A DNA stretch of 64,000 nt from Helianthus annuus (taxonomy: Eukaryota > Streptophyta > Magnoliopsida > Asterales > Asteraceae), in the NCBI RefSeq assembly GCF_002127325.2, contig NC_035448.2:12167408-12231407 (forward strand), read 5' to 3'. Under the pieces are notes generated by a model. That model saw only the letters and a program-made list of their open reading frames with translations. It ran no database searches and had not been told where the DNA came from. The translations under genes and the position numbers were made by a program. Below, piece after piece: positions 10,798 through 21,768 of the stretch (position 1 is the stretch's first letter; each line of letters starts with the position of its first letter).

Positions 10798-13700
10798 TGT
10801 AACACCCCGAAAACAGGTTTGGTAATCAAACTACGTTAATATTTATGAACGAGTAAAATACCATTAATGGTAAAATTAACCCGGTAAATAATAGGATTTA
10901 AATAATTAAACCTAATATTAATAAGAAGAGAATAAAAGTTTTGAGAAAAACAAAGCTTATGACAGGCCGACTTAGCGGGACTTAAATAAGACGGGTTATA
11001 ACTCCCGGAACCTAATAAGTTAAACTAGGAATAATAATAACCTAGTTAGAAGAGAAGTCTTGTAGTGACATACTAGTGGGTTAACACAGTTAAAATAAAA
11101 ACCTCATAATAGATGGGGGACCAAAGTTGTAAAGCGTGAAACTTAAATAATTAAAAACAAAAAAATAACACACCAAACACACACCTAAGTGTGTGTACTA
11201 ATCGCAGGGGGCGACCAAGAAACCCTCACCAAACCCTAATTCTCATAAATCTCACAAATTGAAGGCTCAATTCAGTCCCAATATGAAATCCGAGCTTAGA
11301 TTGGTGATCTCCACTGTAAGGGGGTCATAAGGTATGTGAATTTTATAGGAAATCTCTACTTTGAATTTCTGGATGAACATAGAGAACTCGAAAATTGTTG
11401 ATGCATGAGTGTTATATTGATGGAATAGGAACATTGTGTCTAAGAGTGAACTCTAGACAATTAAGTGTTGAAATCATGCCTAATTCTTGTAAATCATAAT
11501 CACCATTGAAAGTGATAAGTGGGTTTTGTAGAAACATGTTAAACACTAGGATTTTGATAGTTATTCTAGTGTAATTTGAGTTCCATGAAGTAAATTCAGA
11601 TTTGTTGATGCTAAATTCATGTATGTGATGTTTTTAGGGTTTTGATTGCTAAAAATATTGTTATAATGTCATAAACATGTTTTAATTGAAAGCTGAATTC
11701 AAACAGCTTCTGATCAGAATTTACAGCTGACTTGTATTGGCTGTAACGTGGACAAAACATGACAAGAACATGTGTTTCTTGAGTCTAATATGTGATTCCA
11801 GGAAATATCTTTAAAACCCCACTAGAATTGCATTTTTTCGACGAAAATTGAACGTTTTATGAATTTTTCCGTATCGAAGGTTCAAGCTGCGTTTTCTGGC
11901 AGAATTTGCAGCCCATTACGAATGTCATTACTCAATTTAGGAATTTGGTTATGATCTCAAATTTTTAATGTAGGTAGCTTCAAGTGATTCCAAAAATCTC
12001 CAATTGGAATCTCGTCAATCGGATAAACGAAGAATTTTAAATGAATTTTTCGTAAGCTGCAGTCAGAAGTGACGAATCTGATTGCAGCTTAGTAAATGAA
12101 CTTTTACGAATTTTTGGTAAAGAGTTAGATCTTGAAATTCTAACACAAGGCCTAATCCTCCGAGAGGTACGTCACATAAAAAAAATCATAATTTTTGAAG
12201 ACTTGTAAACAGGTTAAACAGGTCATCAAAAATAGCCTATTTTCAGTGATATGAACTTGCCTAATTGATGTTAATGTTGGCTAAATGACAAGTTATAAAC
12301 TAGTTGTAAATGTGTAAAAATTATGCCCACTAGGTGTTTGTTAAAATGCCTAAGTGGAATCGCGCGTCTGTAAGAAGAATTTGATTTGATTAGGTATCCG
12401 TAGGAATGCCTAATAACATGATGAAACGGATTTCATTTATAGATGAAAACCGTAGATTTTGCGTAATGAAAGAACAATGTGACGTTGATAACCAAGAGCT
12501 AAGATAACTTTGTATTAAAAATAGCATGTATTCGGATTACTTATTAGATAAAATGGTGGCCTAAGAATAGTGCTATCGAGTAAAGGGCGGAACGCCAACG
12601 TGAGTTTATCAAATTAGTTGCTCAATTTCATATGCTATACCGACCTATGATAGAGTTCGGTAAGAAAAGTGGTACAAAAGTTCATAAGGCATAAAGGTTA
12701 TGATCTAGAACGACTAACCTAACTACCTTGTGAATACTATATGATAGTTTGACATTTGACGAGCTAGGCGGCGGCTTGGGAAAAGAAGCGGGTCAAACGG
12801 CTTAAATACGCGAAGAAAGGGCGAAATCGGACGAAAGGTAAGTAAAGCTTACACCCTTTTTGTAGGATATGTATTTATTTGTAAGTTATAAATACAACCA
12901 AGGTTATATTCGAAATATGGTTCCGACACGAAAAGATACGGGTCGGAACATATCAAAAGACGAAAACCATGTTAAATGGTAAAAAGGGTCGAAATGGTAA
13001 TTTAGTCATGTGATGAAATAAATAAAATAAGCTTTCGAATGGCTACTTTATAAGTAAGCCTAAACGAATTAAAAAGAGAAAACAATGATTTTAGTCACGT
13101 ATAAATGGATATAATTCGAAATATAAAACGACACCAAGCGGCATACGCCATGTTGAGTCAAACATGTAAGAAACGAAATTAAGAGACGTAACTAAATGGT
13201 GAAGAATCCGAAATGAATTACTTAACGAAATGGTAAATAAATACCATTTATATATAAGCGCAAAATGTTTGGTCGTTTGGACCAAACGGGTCAAATGGTA
13301 ATGCTAATACCATTTGACATATAATGACTAATAAGTGTTTGTCGAGTCTTATGCTCGCAGGATAAAACGGCTTGTGTATTAGCGATGCTATGAATTGGAA
13401 AATTATTGAGACAAGGTATTAAAACGGGTCAAAACGTCGACCCGAGCCAGGTACGCATAAATAAGATTGTAAATAGACGAGCGATTTTGGTCAACTACCT
13501 ATTGAAAGTCCTTTGTCGTTAAACGAGGGACTAAAATTGACCAAAACGCGGTCGATGGGTAAATCAGGCAAACGACCCATATGGGTTGTTTAGGAACTTG
13601 CATTTTGATTAGGAAATCATTATACATGAATACAAGTTATAGGCATAAACATTCGTGGATTGAATGCCTAAAATGGGTTGGTTGCGTAAAATGACTAACC

Positions 13701-14514
13701 GAAGGGTAGATTTGGGTTAATAAGTTAGGTATGCTAAAAATACCACAAAAGTAGTCGTGGTGGAATATAAGCATATATTTTAGGTGTGGAATAACGAAGT
13801 GTGAAAAGAAAAGAGTTAGTTAGACTAGATAGCTTAAATCCCCTAAACAGGTCAAAAGTCTTAGTAATTCGATTTCATGCCGAGAGCTTGAAATCCCATA
13901 TTTTATAAGCTCGGGTGTAGGGTTATAACTCCATACGATGGAAAATTAAATTGCGGACACATGGGAAAAAGAATCATGCGAAACAGATGAGTAGAACAAG
14001 TTTTAAAGTTAAGCTTTTGGTTTAAGTTTGAGTTGGGCAAGTGCAGCAACAAATTGAGAAACTTTCTGCCGAATTTGGGGATCTCGCGTCGCGCGACAGG
14101 TGGGGGTTACCACCGTCACGGCACGCGACCATACATTAAAATCCCGTCGCGCGGCGCGACGGGTATAAAACCTGCAAATTTTGTTGTTTTGTTTATTTAG
14201 TTGAAAGGGACTTGATAAAACTAGTTATATTAGTATCAAAACTAACATTTGTGTTGGTTTTGATTACAGGTAAACTTTAATAAGCTTACGGATGAAGATC
14301 AAGCTCGTTGAAGGACCGAACACAATCAAGATACAAGCTTTCGCACGGCGTTTCGTTGTCATTTTAAACGACGAACTTATTTATATTATGTTGTAAACTT
14401 TTAAGTTGTAAAAGTTTTAAATTACTTGTATTTTCTAAGGATCCTTAATCGTAATTACATGTTTATTTTCGTTATATATACGAAAACCTTTAAAATAATA
14501 ACAAAGGTGTTACA
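10798..14514 (+). repeat. 3' LTR of a Ty3 element, 3.7 kb
   Basis: It starts TGTAACACCCC just after the purine tract and ends GGTGTTACA at 14514, so the ends form a short inverted repeat. It is followed by unrelated sequence rather than a primer-binding site, which makes it a 3' LTR. It shares a ~31-bp block (12326-12357) with the different LTR at 62443. It contains more hairpins, for example AAATGGTA/TACCATTT at about 13228-13248 and GTCAAATGGTA/TACCATTTGAC at about 13289-13318. No gene is seen inside. Confidence 0.8.
14040..14170 (+). promoter_or_regulatory. LTR promoter: GC-rich palindromes abutting a TATA box
   Basis: Within an AT-rich LTR this stretch is strikingly GC- and CpG-rich. It contains GTCGCGCGAC and a perfect 10-bp inverted repeat, CCCGTCGCGC and GCGCGACGGG with a one-base centre, at 14143-14163. 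The next bases are TATAAAA (14164-14170). The position in the LTR and the TATA box support a U3 core promoter; CpG density suggests a methylation target. Confidence 0.65.
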
Positions 14515-14789
14515 ATACCATACCCAATCTATCTAACAAGAATCCATCACATACAACAAAATACATCAAAAGGCCAGGCTGCGATCCCAGCACATTGAAA
14601 GGGGGAGTCTGAAGACATCCAAGGAGAGATTGTTCAAGGGGAGTCTGTTGAAGCTGAGGGGGAGAGTAAAGAGAAGAATTGAAGAAGGTTTTACCGTGTC
14701 AGATACTTCAGAGAGAGCGATCAGACTGATAAAGACTGAAGACGTTGAAGACTCGACACTTAAGACTCGTCAACATCCGAGGGGGAGTC
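14515..14789 (+). mobile_element. 3' internal remnant of a copia-type element
   Basis: The sequence is purine-rich with repeated GGGGGAGTCTG-like runs, ending in a polypurine tract GAGGGGGAGTC immediately before an LTR start. This is the usual 3' untranslated texture of SIRE/Oryco-like copia elements. Gag and pol are missing, so this is a truncated remnant joined to the Ty3 LTR on its left. Confidence 0.55.
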
Positions 14790-15241
14790 TGTTGGTGCAT
14801 ACTTCTGTCGACTACGTCTTGTATCGAGTCTTGTATTATTCATGGTACGAAGATCTAGAAAACAAGATATAAGCTAATTCCGCTTCAGAAGACTAATTCC
14901 GCTTGAAAGGGACTTCAAGTAATTCCGTGCGGAATTACATTGTAATTCCGCTTGTACTGTTAATTTCGCTTGAATGTTATTCCGTTTTGAGCATGTTCAA
15001 ATGGAATTAGGTTGTCTATATATAGTGGTCATTCCGTGTCATTTGGAACGGAATTAGGAGATTGTTTTCTGATGGCGAAGCTCTGTCGAAGTGTCGTCTT
15101 GCTGTAAAACTGTTTCAGATCAATATAAACGACAGTTAAAGTATATATCTAGCTGAATTCAACTCATCATGTCTGTTTCCGCCTTTCATTTTGAGTAGAA
15201 CGCCTCTGATCGACTCGTTCGGGTCCGCGCATGATCCTACA
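14790..15241 (+). repeat. Copia-type LTR, 452 bp
   Basis: It begins TGTTGGTGCATAC after the purine tract and probably ends GATCCTACA. U3 holds five or so variants of TAATTCCGCTT and a 20-bp palindrome at 14919-14938 (GTAATTCCG, TG, CGGAATTAC), about 80 bp upstream of a TATA stretch at 15017-15024. The right boundary is set by the terminal CA and is less certain than the left. Confidence 0.6.
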
Positions 15242-16265
15242 AACCCGATCCACATCAAACCAACGATCCACCATACCCAGCACTCGTACATCATCACCAC
15301 CATCATACAACTGTCGTACATCACCACCACCACCACCATACAACCACTATCGACCACCCCAAGCCACCACCTTACAACTCCCATGTCGATTCAAACTTAA
15401 TTTATCTTCGATCACCCTAGTGTGGGGGCTAATGAACTTAATTTGGTTAATATGCATTAATTAGTGTACTTAATTTGGTTAATTGGTTAATACCCGTTGA
15501 TTAGTTTACTTATTTATTTAATATCGGTTGATTAGTTTTTTTTTTTGGAATATGTTAGACTGTTTAAACTGATACAGTTCATTTAACTTTTGTAGTCGGG
15601 ATCACAGTTGTACGTCCCACTTTTGTAGTCAGGATTACAGTGGTCACCGGTACCTTGGTCGAGCTCACGGTGCACGTTCGAGTTATTCTAGGGTTCTGGA
15701 ACAACGTAATGTTTTAGTGGACATGGGTGTTTCATCCCGGTGACAACCCCATGCCCATATGTTATGACTTATTTGTAGGCTTTAATGCTAGTATTATGTT
15801 AATTTTATAACTTTTGGTATCTGATATAACTAATTTTATGACTTTAGGTATCTTATGGTAGATGTTTAGGTTAATCTTACGTTAATATTCACAAATTACA
15901 ACCTTAGGACGCAGAATTAATGTATATTATTTGAATTTAGTGGGTAAAAAATCTAATACGAACAGGGACTCAAAGAATAATAGGGTTTTAAACCACATGA
16001 ATGGCTGTAGAAATGGGATAAATGGTATAATGGACTTTTCAGTAATTAAGCTAACCAAGTTGACTTCAGGGACTCCAGATGTAACGCTTTCTATAAGTGG
16101 GGAACGCACGCTTCCAAAATCTTGTTGCAGGAACTCAACATGACTCCGTCCAAAAAGCACATGACTCAAATTGCATTTTACTCTTAGTAATAAATTTATT
16201 TTACGATTTTTAGTTATATAGTAAATCTGGATGGTATGAGTACTTTATTTCATTTAGTATTGAAA
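15242..16265. other. Unassigned intergenic sequence
   Basis: This holds a CCA/CAT-rich low-complexity stretch at 15280-15400 and a pair of AGTCGGGATCACAG-like repeats near 15594-15650. Reading frames across the low-complexity part exist on both strands, which is expected from composition. I see no recognisable gene or element ends. Confidence 0.5.
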
Positions 16266-16274
16266 CTAGGTTAT

Positions 16275-16745
16275 AACCCCGTGTAGTACACAGGTTGAAT
16301 AAATACATTTTATATACTAAATAATAAAATAATATATATTTAAAAACCTTCTTTATTGCACGAGTTGAATAAATATAATTTTATATATTAAATAATAAAA
16401 AGTTATATCTATAAGAACAATATTGTACAGGTTGAATAAATGTAATTTTATATACAAAATAAAAAAGTTATATTTTTAAAACCACATGTATTACACGAGT
16501 TGAATAAATGTAATATTGTTTACCAAATAATAAAATAATACATCTTTAAAAAACCCCATTTATTACACGGGTTGAATAAATGTAATTTTATATACCAAAT
16601 AATGAAAAAATTACATCTTTAAAAATATGTGTATTACACGGTTTTTATAAATGTAATTTTCTTTACTAAATAATAAAAAATATATAAATCCTTAAAAAAT
16701 CTCGTGTTGTACGAATTGAATAAATCTAATTTTATACATCAAAAA
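16275..16745. repeat. ~65-bp minisatellite derived from the Helitron 3' end
   Basis: Seven or eight degenerate copies of a ~63-67 bp unit. Each contains TATTACACGGGTTGAATAAA-like sequence, then an AT-rich run with TATACCAAATAATAAAA. The first copy includes the terminal hairpin of the Helitron, so the unit is an amplification of the element's own 3' end. Confidence 0.8.
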
Positions 16746-16748
16746 ATA

Positions 16749-16963
16749 AAATTACGATTTTGGCCCCCGTGGTTATATCACTTTTACCCTTTTAGCCCAA
16801 AAAAGAATTTTTTAACATCTAAGCCCCCAACGTCTTTTTTTTCTAACATTTTTGGCCCCTAACGTCTTTGTTTAACCCTTTTGGCCATTTAGATGTTAAA
16901 AAATTCTTTTTTTGGCTAAAAGGGTAAAAGTGATATAACTACAGGGGCCAAAATCATAATTTT
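16749..16963. repeat. 215-bp foldback palindrome
   Basis: Left arm 16749-16822 and right arm about 16889-16963 are near-perfect reverse complements over ~73 bp (for example TTTTACCCTTTTAGCC against GGCTAAAAGGGTAAAA), with a ~65-bp centre that repeats the motif AACGTCTTT. Transcription would give a long hairpin RNA. It may be a foldback MITE nested in the Helitron. Confidence 0.8.
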
Positions 16964-17168
16964 CTCTAAATAATATTATAAATGAGAAGAAAAGATTAAG
17001 TAAATAATAATTATCCATAAGATATTAAACTAAATAATATTTAATAGGAGAGTTATCTATAATTAATTAGAAAAGATTAAATTAAAATAATAATTATCTA
17101 TAAGAGATGCTCTATTATTATGACAAGTGTCCCAAAAGTGATTTCTTTTATTATATAGTATAAATAGA

Positions 17169-18079
17169 TATAGATTTAGTATTGAAGGAGATAAATATAA
17201 TATAATATTTAGAGTTAAAGAAGCATATATAAATTTTAAAACTTCATAATATAATATTTAGAGTTTAAGGAAGCATATATAAAATTTAAAACTTCAGAAT
17301 AGTATATGAAATTATATTTTTAACTTTTCTGTAAACTTTTTTGTTACTTATAATCATTCTCAACCACAACCACACCCACCCGCCTGTTTGGACTTTCTTC
17401 TGAACCACACAAACATACAACATGGTCAATTGTCGTTACCAGGGTCCATTTATCACGGCCCACTCTATTTCTTGTGCACCACTCTATTCTTAAACTATGA
17501 TAACCACTAGACGTAGAAAAACATTCATGAATATTTAATTATCTTTCTTATGATAATATTCATGAATATTTAATTATCTTTATTTCTTTATCTTTAACCA
17601 CGTAGAAATAAAAGACGACATTTCACGAGTGTTATTTCTTCGAAAAGTTTTGCCTAACACAAGGTTTAACGCACTAAGTCTCTAACCGCTTATTTTATAA
17701 TGTTTTGAGTTCAATTTTGAACACTTGTACTTTTTATTTTGGACTCAAGTAGTTAAAACCACTAAAACACAAGGACTCAAAATGTTATAAAATGAGTGGT
17801 TAAGGACTTAGAGCGTTAAACTTTTTTTGATTTTTGACTCAAGTGATTAAAACCACTAACAGAGACTTAAAAAGTTATTTCCTAAAAAATATATATATAA
17901 TTGTTTTACGGTTAGATTCTTTTGAATATAATCAATCGTCGCCTAAAATGACTTTGCTATGTACTTCTTCCTTAGTAATTTGCATAGATAAGAGTAGAGG
18001 TGATAATTATCGACAGAACCAAACCTGACTAAAAAATCAGATTTAAGTGGACTAACACGACCTGTTTAAAAATGGTCAG
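17169..18079. other. Unassigned sequence left of the Tat element
   Basis: AT-rich sequence without a plausible gene. It contains the foldback at 17664-17821. The last ~80 bp continue, after removal of the Tat element, into 31061-31116, which is GGTTGACCC-rich. Confidence 0.45.
17664..17821. repeat. Foldback element with ~47-bp arms
   Basis: Left arm 17664-17710 (GTTTAACGCACTAAGTC...) and right arm 17775-17821 match as reverse complements at roughly 40 of 47 positions. The centre is AT-rich. It resembles a small MITE; no target duplication was identified. Confidence 0.65.
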
Positions 18080-18953
18080 TGAAAGGGTATGGTCCCAGAT
18101 CTCGCGTCAGTATCGACCGCGAGTGACCATTACCCTTATTAAAACCCCCACTAGCTAAACAACCTACTTATGTCCGTGCGGGAACGCATCGACACAATGG
18201 TTAAATCCAATCTGTCCAGTGATGGAGGACTTACCTGGAATATTAGAACGGTAGAGTGATGCGGCATAGCATCACATCTGGTGTATGAAAACGGAAGTAT
18301 TCACAGCGATGCGGCCTCGCACCGCATCCAGTGAACACTTCTATCAATACAAGGAAGCTGGATAACAGCAACAGTCACCACAGGCGACGTTGCGGCCAGC
18401 ACCGCATCTCGCGTATTTCTTGATCACAAGCAAGAGACGCGATAACATCAGATGTTACCGCAGGCAGCGATGCGACTCGCACCGCATCCTATACGCTCAT
18501 CAAGTGGGACTGACACCACACTGCAAGTGGCACCAATGGCAGTCACCTGTCAGGGCTACGTAAGCAACGGACTGACGTGGCGTAACATCCATAACCGACA
18601 AGCCTGACACACCTGCAAAGGTGCAGCACGTCGTCAGTCCGTCCATCATCCTCCTCCTTCACTCCTCGGCTATAAATACCAACCCCAAACCAGGTTTGAA
18701 GTATCTCTTCACAACTCTCTCACTACTACTACTATCATACTTTGCTTCCCAAGCAGATTACTGATTCTTACGCCGGAGAGTGGTAACAAGGAGCACCCCC
18801 CACCCCATCCTCCTTGTTACGAGTCACGGTTTGTTTCCTTGTGCAGGAGATCAACCCACCGGTGATCCAGCCAGCGATCCTCGGGAGGAAGGGATTAACC
18901 CTTCTTGACGAGACCAGTGAGTTAACCCTGCCCGGTTAACCATTGTTTCATCA
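18080..18953 (+). repeat. 5' LTR of the Tat element
   Basis: It begins TGAAAGGG after GTCAG and ends TTTCATCA. U3 has a run of hairpin modules: GTGATGC/GCATCAC (18257-18276), GATGCGG/CCGCATC (18308-18328), TAACATC/GATGTTA (18443-18457) and GATGCG/CGCATC (18469-18488), plus a damaged one near 18390-18407. They end ~180 bp before the TATA box. Confidence 0.92.
18671..18678 (+). promoter_or_regulatory. TATA box of the 5' LTR
   Basis: GGCTATAAATACC lies in the second half of the LTR and is repeated at 30773-30780 in the 3' LTR. Transcription would start ~30 bp downstream, near 18705, leaving an R-U5 of ~250 bp. Confidence 0.75.
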
Positions 18954-18954
18954 T

Positions 18955-18966
18955 TGGCGCCGACCG
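18955..18966 (+). promoter_or_regulatory. Primer-binding site
   Basis: TGGCGCCGACCG starts one base after the 5' LTR. A TGGCGCC start at this position is usual for Tat/Athila elements and pairs with a tRNA 3' end; I cannot name the tRNA with certainty. Confidence 0.7.
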
Positions 18967-19015
18967 CCGCTACTCTTAGCATTTTTCAAACCATCCCTTT
19001 CCCTCTCTCACGATC

Positions 19016-20251
19016 ATGACTGATCACCAAAACAACACTGGGGATAACCAAAATCCCACAAATCTAAGTCCGGTAGGGGTCCATCCCTCAACATCGCAAC
19101 CCGGACACATCGGCACGTCCACACAAAGGGGTCCCTCCCTTACGTTTGGACATGACTTATCACAGTACGCATCTGTGATCCCACCAGGCATGGACGTTCA
19201 CGCCTGGTACGACCAGCAGGCAGCCTTGCTGACAGCAACATACAACCGCGCTTGTGTGGAAGCGCAGATGCAAGCTGGGCCCACCCCAGCACCGCACACC
19301 CCCGCCGATCGTATTTTACAATACGCAGGCAGGGCACATTCACGTCCAGCTTCGAAAAGCCGACGTGAAGACCGCGGATCATCTTACTGTTCAGTCCACA
19401 CAATCAACGAGGATGATTCCGCGTACGGGTCCCACACCAGGGGACCAGTGCATACCCGCCTAGGTCCCTACGTTGAGGACAGGCAACGATCCGCATCCCG
19501 ACATGGCTCTGGAATTCAGAGCCGGTTGGGCCCACAACCATACACCGAAGGGTATGGTCGTACCGACCCGGACGACCATACATATTGTGGGGATTCGCAT
19601 GACACCTGCAGCAGACCGGGAGGATGCAACTATGTTCCTCCCACTCACCCCCGCAATACATACCTCAGGGCTGCAAAGCGCCCTGAGAATAAACCCTACA
19701 GACCAAAGGCTGCGGCCGAAAACTCAAAATTCGCCTCGCGGATTGCCCGCGCCCATGTCACTACAACAAAGTTCCCATTCAATGTTGGGAAATACAGTGG
19801 TTCGACCGACCCGGACGACCACATGAACATTTTCATGGGTGCGGGGTGCAATGGCCAGTGGGATGAACCCACTTGGTGTAATTTTTTCCCCCAGACCCTC
19901 ACGGGCCTGGCCAGAGCATGGTTCGATTCTTTGCCAGTAGGATCACTGGAATCATTCGAGGACTTGCACACCAAGTTCCTCGCCCATTTTAGCCAGCACC
20001 GACGCCACGAACGAGATTCGATGGACGTCATGAATATCTGGCGTAGGGACGACGAATCTATCGAAGCATTCGTCGTCCGTTACAACAAAGAGTGCCTGGA
20101 GATAGGTGACGTGGCAGACCAAATGGCACGGAACCACTTCATCAAGGTCGTCAGGGACAAGCAGATGGTCATGACCATCTCTGGCAAGGAGGGCTTGCCT
20201 AAAAAATGGGAAGATGTCATGACCGCGGTCAAGACATATGCCCAGACGTAG
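19016..20251 (+). CDS. Gag polyprotein of the Tat element, cut by a stop codon
   Basis: The capsid precursor packages element RNA into virus-like particles. The 411-residue frame starts at the first ATG after the PBS. Residues ~1-245 are a proline-, glycine- and histidine-rich low-complexity region. Residues ~255-405 are the retrotransposon gag domain, recognisable by KYSGSTDPDDH, LARAWFDSLP and SFEDLHTKFLAHFSQ. It ends at TAG (20249-20251) inside a stretch that continues in the same frame with RSLEPHLAK, so the stop is a premature one. The frame then slips to frame +1 somewhere between about 20400 and 20475. The CCHC-like motif (CEYHKDSGHTTNNC) appears only after that slip. Confidence 0.85.
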   Translation: MTDHQNNTGDNQNPTNLSPVGVHPSTSQPGHIGTSTQRGPSLTFGHDLSQYASVIPPGMDVHAWYDQQAALLTATYNRACVEAQMQAGPTPAPHTPADRILQYAGRAHSRPASKSRREDRGSSYCSVHTINEDDSAYGSHTRGPVHTRLGPYVEDRQRSASRHGSGIQSRLGPQPYTEGYGRTDPDDHTYCGDSHDTCSRPGGCNYVPPTHPRNTYLRAAKRPENKPYRPKAAAENSKFASRIARAHVTTTKFPFNVGKYSGSTDPDDHMNIFMGAGCNGQWDEPTWCNFFPQTLTGLARAWFDSLPVGSLESFEDLHTKFLAHFSQHRRHERDSMDVMNIWRRDDESIEAFVVRYNKECLEIGDVADQMARNHFIKVVRDKQMVMTISGKEGLPKKWEDVMTAVKTYAQT

Positions 20252-20475
20252 CGGTCTCTTGAACCGCACCTGGCAAAGGTACAGCCCCAAGCCGAAACCT
20301 CCTACCAAGGGTCCAAGCGTAACAACAAACGCAAAAGGGACGCGGGAAATCGCGACAGTATTTCTAAACCATACTTCCCCGAACCAACCCGTTCGACCGA
20401 AGAAACCACAACGCCCAACGGGACAAACGGGCGTCAAAGAAAGATTCTCGGGACCGCAACTGGACCGAGATCACT

Positions 20476-21768
20476 ATGTCGCCAAGCGAGGTCCTTCTTG
20501 CGGACCCGCAATTCCTGCGACCGGCCCAACCAATGAAGTCCAAGAAAAATCAGGATCTCACACTCTACTGTGAGTATCACAAGGACTCGGGCCACACCAC
20601 CAACAACTGCATCAGTCTCCGGCTGGAGATTGAGCGAGCCTTAAAAGAGGGGAAACTGCAACATCTTTTGCCAGGTGGACAAAAACCCACCAAGCGCATC
20701 ACCCCTCATGGCGAAGGTACCTCCTCCGGAAAGAAAACCATGTACGTGGCCTCCACCCACATGATCAACGGAGGCAAAGGTAGGCCGCGCAAAGCGGCGA
20801 GAAGGCCGGACAATAACTGGAAAGACGAGCAAGTCGTCTTTCCAAAAGTCCAAGGCGGACCGCGCGATAGGCGCGCCGTCGTTATTACAGGCCAACTGGC
20901 ACACTACTGCACCGAGCATCTATTCATCGACCCGGGTAGTACTTCTGACATAATCTACGAACAATGCTTCAACCAGTTTGACCAGGAGGACAAAGATCGG
21001 TTGCAAGCAGTAGATTACCCATTGGCCGGGTTCGCAGGGGAAACTGTCTTTCCCCTGGGCCAGATCACCTTTCCTGTGCGTCTGACCAGCGGAAGACACC
21101 AAAGAACAGAAGAGGTAAACTTCATGGTTTTACCTCACACCTCCAGATATGACGTACTCCTTGGGAGAGAATCCCAAGGAGATTTCAATATGATTACATC
21201 CGTCCCCCACTCTGCTGTCGGTTTTCCAACCGAATCGGGGGTCGCGATAATCTACGCACGAAGAGACGTCATGATGTCGGACGAGCTACGTCCGACCAAG
21301 GTCGCAAGGCCCACCCCCAACAACCAACCAGAGAAATGGGTTCTCAACGCGAGATACCCAGAACAAAAGGTTACATTGGGTCACGCCTTGTCCCCGACCA
21401 CAAAAGCGCACCTGAAACAGCTTCTCTTCAGGAACCAAGACATTTTCGCATGGACACCCGCAGACATGACAGGGGTCCCGCGTGACATTGCGCAACATCA
21501 CTTGAATACCTTGCCAGGTATCAAGCCGGTGATCCAAGGCCAACGCCACCTTGGATCCGCTAAAAACCAGGCGATGCAAGAGCAGGTCGAAGAACTGCTC
21601 TCCGCAGGCATCCTGCGGGAAGTTAAATACCAGACTTGGTTATCCAACCCAGTCATGGTAGAGAAACCATCCGGGGGCTGGCGCATGTGCGTCGATTACA
21701 AGGACCTCAACAAAGCCTGCCCCCAAGGATTGTTACGCACTTCCGGAAATCGACGAAAAAGTCGATAA
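20476..21768 (+). pseudogene. Nucleocapsid end, aspartic protease and N-terminal RT of the Tat element
   Basis: A 430-residue open stretch. At ~residue 32 a CEYHKDSGHTTNNC motif resembles the Tat zinc-knuckle remnant. The protease follows at ~residues 130-260: the flap and the second motif DVLLGRE are present, but the catalytic signature reads IDPGS instead of the expected D-T/S-G, a threonine-to-proline change that should abolish activity. RT starts near residue 330 and shows SNPVMVEKPSGGWRMCVDYKDLNKACP. The frame is then lost at about 21725, and RT continues in another frame. The listed start is only the first ATG after the frameshift from gag, not a true initiation site. Confidence 0.8.

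Larger units (their letters stand above)
16266..17168 (-). mobile_element. Non-autonomous Helitron (903 bp)
   Basis: On the minus strand it begins TCTATTTATACTATATAA (from 17168), preceded by host A, and ends with a hairpin of the type CCTGTGTA-C-TACACGGG followed by GTTATAAC and CTAG (16266-16269), then host T. A 5' TC, a 3' hairpin about 10 nt before CTRR, insertion between A and T and no terminal duplication are the accepted Helitron hallmarks. There is no Rep/helicase coding sequence. A minisatellite and a long palindrome fill most of it. Confidence 0.75.

Noticed and set aside
14040..14163. CpG island of a host gene
   Set aside because: Its location inside the LTR immediately before a TATA box, with no downstream gene, makes an LTR promoter more likely.
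10798..14514. Solo LTR
   Set aside because: A hairpin and polypurine tract lie directly upstream, so this is the 3' LTR of a truncated element rather than a solo LTR.
15136..15464. Overlapping open frames on both strands
   Set aside because: They come from a CCA/CAT-rich low-complexity stretch; frames on both strands at once indicate composition rather than coding.
16275..16745. Regularly spaced repeats resembling a CRISPR array
   Set aside because: The units are degenerate along their whole length, with no conserved repeat and unique spacers, and lie in a plant Helitron.
19140..20437. Several minus-strand frames over gag
   Set aside because: They are shadows of the GC-richer gag coding sequence and lack splice signals or a promoter, unlike the antisense gene at 25099-28421.
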